Assembly (NCBI GenBank): GCA_030627405.1
Contig: DAOUSD010000016.1
Span: forward strand, 1 to 14,268
DNA length: 14,268 nt
Origin: Deltaproteobacteria bacterium
GTDB taxonomy: Bacteria > Desulfobacterota > Desulfobacteria > Desulfobacterales > ETH-SRB1
Direction of reading: 5' to 3'
Shown in pieces: positions 13,041 through 14,268 of the stretch (positions are counted from its first letter, which is position 1; the number at the start of each line of letters is the position of its first letter). The position numbers were made by a program, and so were the translations under genes. Below the pieces are notes generated by a model. That model had not been told where the DNA came from. It saw only the letters and a list, made by a program, of their open reading frames with translations, and made no database searches.

Positions 13041-14268
13041 ATGGAAAATTTACTTAAAACAGAAGTCGGTGGAAAAACTCTTAGCATACAGACCGGCAAG
13101 GTTGCAAAACAGGCCTCCGGTTCAGTTACGGTTCAATATGGAGAAACTATCGTACTGGTTTCAGTTGTATCCGCTTATGAAGATAAAACAGTATCTTTCT
13201 TACCGCTTACAGTTGAATATCAGGAAAAAATCTATGCGGCAGGCAGGATACCCGGTAATTATTTCAGGCGCGAAATTGGAAGGCCATCTGAAAAAGAAAC
13301 ATTAACCGCCCGCCTTATCGATCGACCCATAAGGCCTCTTTTTCCTAAAAAATATAATTACGAAACGCAAGTTATTGCAACAGTATTATCTATGGATCAG
13401 GAAAATGATCCTGATATCCTGGCACTGATAGGAGCCTCTGCTGCGCTTGAAATATCAGACATTCCATTTGAGGGGCCGATTGCATCTGTCCGTGTAGGAA
13501 GAATAGATGGTGAATTAATAATCAATCCAACAATCAGTGAATGTGAAAAGAGTGATCTTAATATCATTGTTGCAGGTTCAAAAACCGGCGTAGTAATGGT
13601 TGAAGGTGGAGGCAACTTAATAAACGAAGAAGATATGCTTGAAGCCATATTCTTTGGTCATAAAGAAATGCAACCGATCATAGATTTGCAAGTAAAACTA
13701 AAAGAGATTGCCGGTGTAACTAAACGTCCTTTTGCCGCCCCTGAAAAAGACGAAATGCTGGTAAAAAAAGTTGAGGCGGAAGCCCATTCGAAATTGCGTG
13801 AAGCAATACTTATACCCGAAAAAATTAAACGTCGAACCGCTCTTCGCAGTCTTAAATCTGAGATATTTGAAAATTTTGGTGAAGAATACGCTGATCGCAG
13901 GGAAGAAGTTTACGATATTTTTAATGACTTGAAAAAATCAATCAGCAGAGAACTTATCCTGAAAGATGGGCGGAGAATTGATAACAGAAAATTTGATGAA
14001 ATAAGGCCGATTACTTGTGAAGTCGGCGTTCTGCCACGGCCGCACGGCAGCGCCCTGTTTACAAGAGGAGAAACCCAGGTATTAGGAATTATGACTCTTG
14101 GTTCCGGCCCGGATGAACAAAGGGTCGAAACGCTTAGTGGGGAAGAACTCAGGTCATTTATGCTTCATTACAATTTCCCGCCTTATTCAGTTGGTGAAAC
14201 AAGGCGAGTTGGCGGCCCAAGCCGAAGAGATATAGGACATGGCGGGCTGTCAACCAGGGCTATTGAAA
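13041..14268 (+). CDS. pnp: Polyribonucleotide nucleotidyltransferase (PNPase), 3' end outside window
   Basis: PNPase is a trimeric 3'-to-5' phosphorolytic exoribonuclease and part of RNA degradosomes. The frame is open for 409 codons and is cut by the window edge; the full protein is about 700 residues. Visible are the first RNase PH domain (about 1-210: TVQYGETIVLVSVV, FLPLTVEYQEKIYAAGRIPG, FRREIGRPSEKETLTARLID, RPIRPLFP, IGASAALEISDIPFEGPI), the all-helical linker (about 235-310), and the start of the catalytic second RNase PH domain (GVLPRPHGSALFTRGETQVL, YNFPPYSVGETRRVGGPSRR, DIGHGGLS). Later catalytic residues and the KH and S1 domains lie beyond the edge. GGAG at 13029-13032 sits 8 nt before the ATG, within the second of two TTGTTTGGA repeats (13010-13018 and 13023-13031). 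The frame has no interruptions. Confidence 0.96.
   Translation, partial: MENLLKTEVGGKTLSIQTGKVAKQASGSVTVQYGETIVLVSVVSAYEDKTVSFLPLTVEYQEKIYAAGRIPGNYFRREIGRPSEKETLTARLIDRPIRPLFPKKYNYETQVIATVLSMDQENDPDILALIGASAALEISDIPFEGPIASVRVGRIDGELIINPTISECEKSDLNIIVAGSKTGVVMVEGGGNLINEEDMLEAIFFGHKEMQPIIDLQVKLKEIAGVTKRPFAAPEKDEMLVKKVEAEAHSKLREAILIPEKIKRRTALRSLKSEIFENFGEEYADRREEVYDIFNDLKKSISRELILKDGRRIDNRKFDEIRPITCEVGVLPRPHGSALFTRGETQVLGIMTLGSGPDEQRVETLSGEELRSFMLHYNFPPYSVGETRRVGGPSRRDIGHGGLSTRAIE

Noticed and set aside
13069..13305. Alternative + strand frame within the pnp region
   Set aside because: It is out of frame with an uninterrupted and clearly recognisable PNPase reading frame beginning at 13041.
1..14268. 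A novel multi-gene defence, metabolic or mobile system
   Set aside because: Every sizeable reading frame belongs to a well-known translation, RNA-metabolism or regulator family, and no gap is large enough to hide an additional sizeable gene.

Overview
The window is a housekeeping stretch of a moderately AT-rich bacterial chromosome, devoted almost entirely to translation and RNA metabolism. All genes are on the + strand, and all look intact except the last, which runs off the right edge. No phage, IS transposase, CRISPR array, toxin-antitoxin pair or defence gene is visible. Gene content and order (rpmI-rplT-pheS-pheT-merR-like, then tRNA-Gly, rimP-nusA-infB-ylxP/DUF503-rbfA-nrnA-truB-rpsO-pnp) suggest a Desulfobacterota-type (former Deltaproteobacteria) genome. 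That is an inference from synteny and protein character, not a database result.

Layout. Bases 1-294 hold no gene but contain two nested palindromic repeat elements (10-81 and 165-273) and a possible -10 box. From 295 to 4778 lie ribosomal proteins L35 and L20, the two subunits of phenylalanyl-tRNA synthetase, and a small MerR-type regulator placed 3 nt after pheT. From 4783 to 5103 is a regulatory interval: a good promoter, a tRNA-Gly(CCC), a weak hairpin, a 13-bp direct repeat, a second promoter, and a strong intrinsic terminator only about 30 nt before the rimP start. A possible 18-codon leader frame runs through that terminator and overlaps the rimP start as TAATG. From 5104 to 12813 is the classic nusA-infB cluster: rimP, nusA, infB, DUF503/ylxP, rbfA, nrnA, truB and rpsO. 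Most are closely packed, but a 208-nt gap between rimP and nusA is filled by another palindromic element. From 12814 to 13040 two more palindromic elements fill the rpsO-pnp gap. The first 409 codons of pnp then run to the edge.

The genes cooperate in building and running the translation machinery. L35, L20 and S15 are ribosomal components. RimP and RbfA mature the 30S subunit, IF2 starts translation, and PheST and tRNA-Gly supply decoding. TruB makes pseudouridine 55 in tRNA. NusA governs pausing, termination and antitermination. PNPase and NrnA degrade RNA, down to the last nanoRNAs in NrnA's case.

I did not find an unknown multi-gene system. The most interesting unexplained material is non-coding. 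One is a family of inverted-repeat elements whose 18-bp arms (GTTTTCGTTCAGGCACTA and variants) occur six times, about 12.7 kb apart, upstream of rpmI and of pnp, enclosing different inner hairpins. The other is the tRNA/terminator/leader arrangement ahead of rimP-nusA, which resembles in layout the metY-rimP-nusA leader of E. coli.
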